Assembly: GCA_023388355.1 (NCBI GenBank)
Contig: JAEWGI010000020.1
Coordinates: 1-13,385, forward strand
Source of the DNA: Pseudomonadota bacterium
GTDB lineage: Bacteria; Pseudomonadota; Gammaproteobacteria; Xanthomonadales; Xanthomonadaceae
Length of the DNA stretch: 13,385 nucleotides
Reading direction: 5' to 3'
Shown here: piece after piece, positions 13,340 through 13,385 of the stretch
How positions within the stretch are numbered: the first letter of the stretch is position 1
Layout of the letters: every line of letters begins with the position of its first letter
Translations under genes and position numbers: made by a program
The notes under the pieces: generated by a model
Seen by the model: the letters and a program-made list of their open reading frames with translations, nothing else
Told to the model about the DNA's origin: nothing
The model's database searches: none

Positions 13340-13385
13340 TCAGGCCGACAGGCGCTTGCGGCCATGGGCGCGACGGCGCGCGATG
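13340..13385 (-). CDS. rpmH: 50S ribosomal protein L34 (C-terminal end only)
   Basis: The last 14 residues, IARRRAHGRKRLSA, followed by TGA, match the basic C-terminus of L34, a small protein of the large ribosomal subunit. The location just before rnpA and yidC is the near-universal bacterial order. The rest of the gene lies past the right edge. The fragment is too short and too conserved to assign to a lineage. Confidence 0.92.
   Translation of the reverse strand, partial: IARRRAHGRKRLSA

Overview
The window is a GC-rich stretch of bacterial chromosome. Most of it (about 1 to 11,250) reads as a Xanthomonadaceae/Lysobacteraceae gammaproteobacterium, in the Lysobacter, Luteimonas or Stenotrophomonas neighbourhood. 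The clues are the mnmE and YidC C-terminal sequences, the yidC-then-mnmE order, a TonB-domain lipoprotein of a type I associate with that family, and family-typical intergenic repeats (AATCCCG heptamers and CCTTCCCCCGC hairpins). All taxonomic calls come from memory of family sequences, not from a search.

Layout. (1) Positions 1-1239, minus: a YadG/YadH-type ABC-2 exporter, with the permease cut by the window edge. (2) 1405-2082, minus: an acidic protein of unknown function. (3) 2410-3174, plus: a ferredoxin-NADP reductase-like flavoenzyme. (4) 3235-7686, plus: a tightly packed run headed by two near-identical 18-bp palindromes (TGTCAAG-N4-CTTGACA). It holds a six-helix membrane protein, a small XRE regulator, a secreted TAP-like alpha/beta-hydrolase lipoprotein and a NatA/NatB-type ABC exporter. 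The regulator probably controls the run through the two operators. (5) 7687-8174: a gene-free stretch full of hairpins, including an inverted pair of related repeats, ending in a terminator. (6) 8175-9230, minus: a lipoprotein with a coiled coil and a TonB C-terminal domain. (7) 9406-10755, minus: mnmE, with heptamer repeats and G-quadruplex motifs around its start codon. (8) 10857-13385, minus: yidC, rnpA and the end of rpmH, the conserved origin-proximal cluster that supplies ribosomal protein L34, the RNase P protein and the membrane insertase.

The most striking observation is inside yidC. The first ~440 residues, and the upstream rnpA, look alphaproteobacterial (Methylobacterium/Rhizobiales-like). 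The last ~125 residues and everything downstream look xanthomonad. The switch falls in a very conserved segment near 11,230-11,340, and synonymous codon choice appears to shift at the same place. This is either a natural recombinant yidC or, at least as likely, a chimeric assembly joining two organisms through a conserved stretch. The second lead is the operator pair and the XRE/membrane protein/lipoprotein hydrolase/ABC exporter operon, which could be a self-contained envelope-stress or peptide-resistance module.
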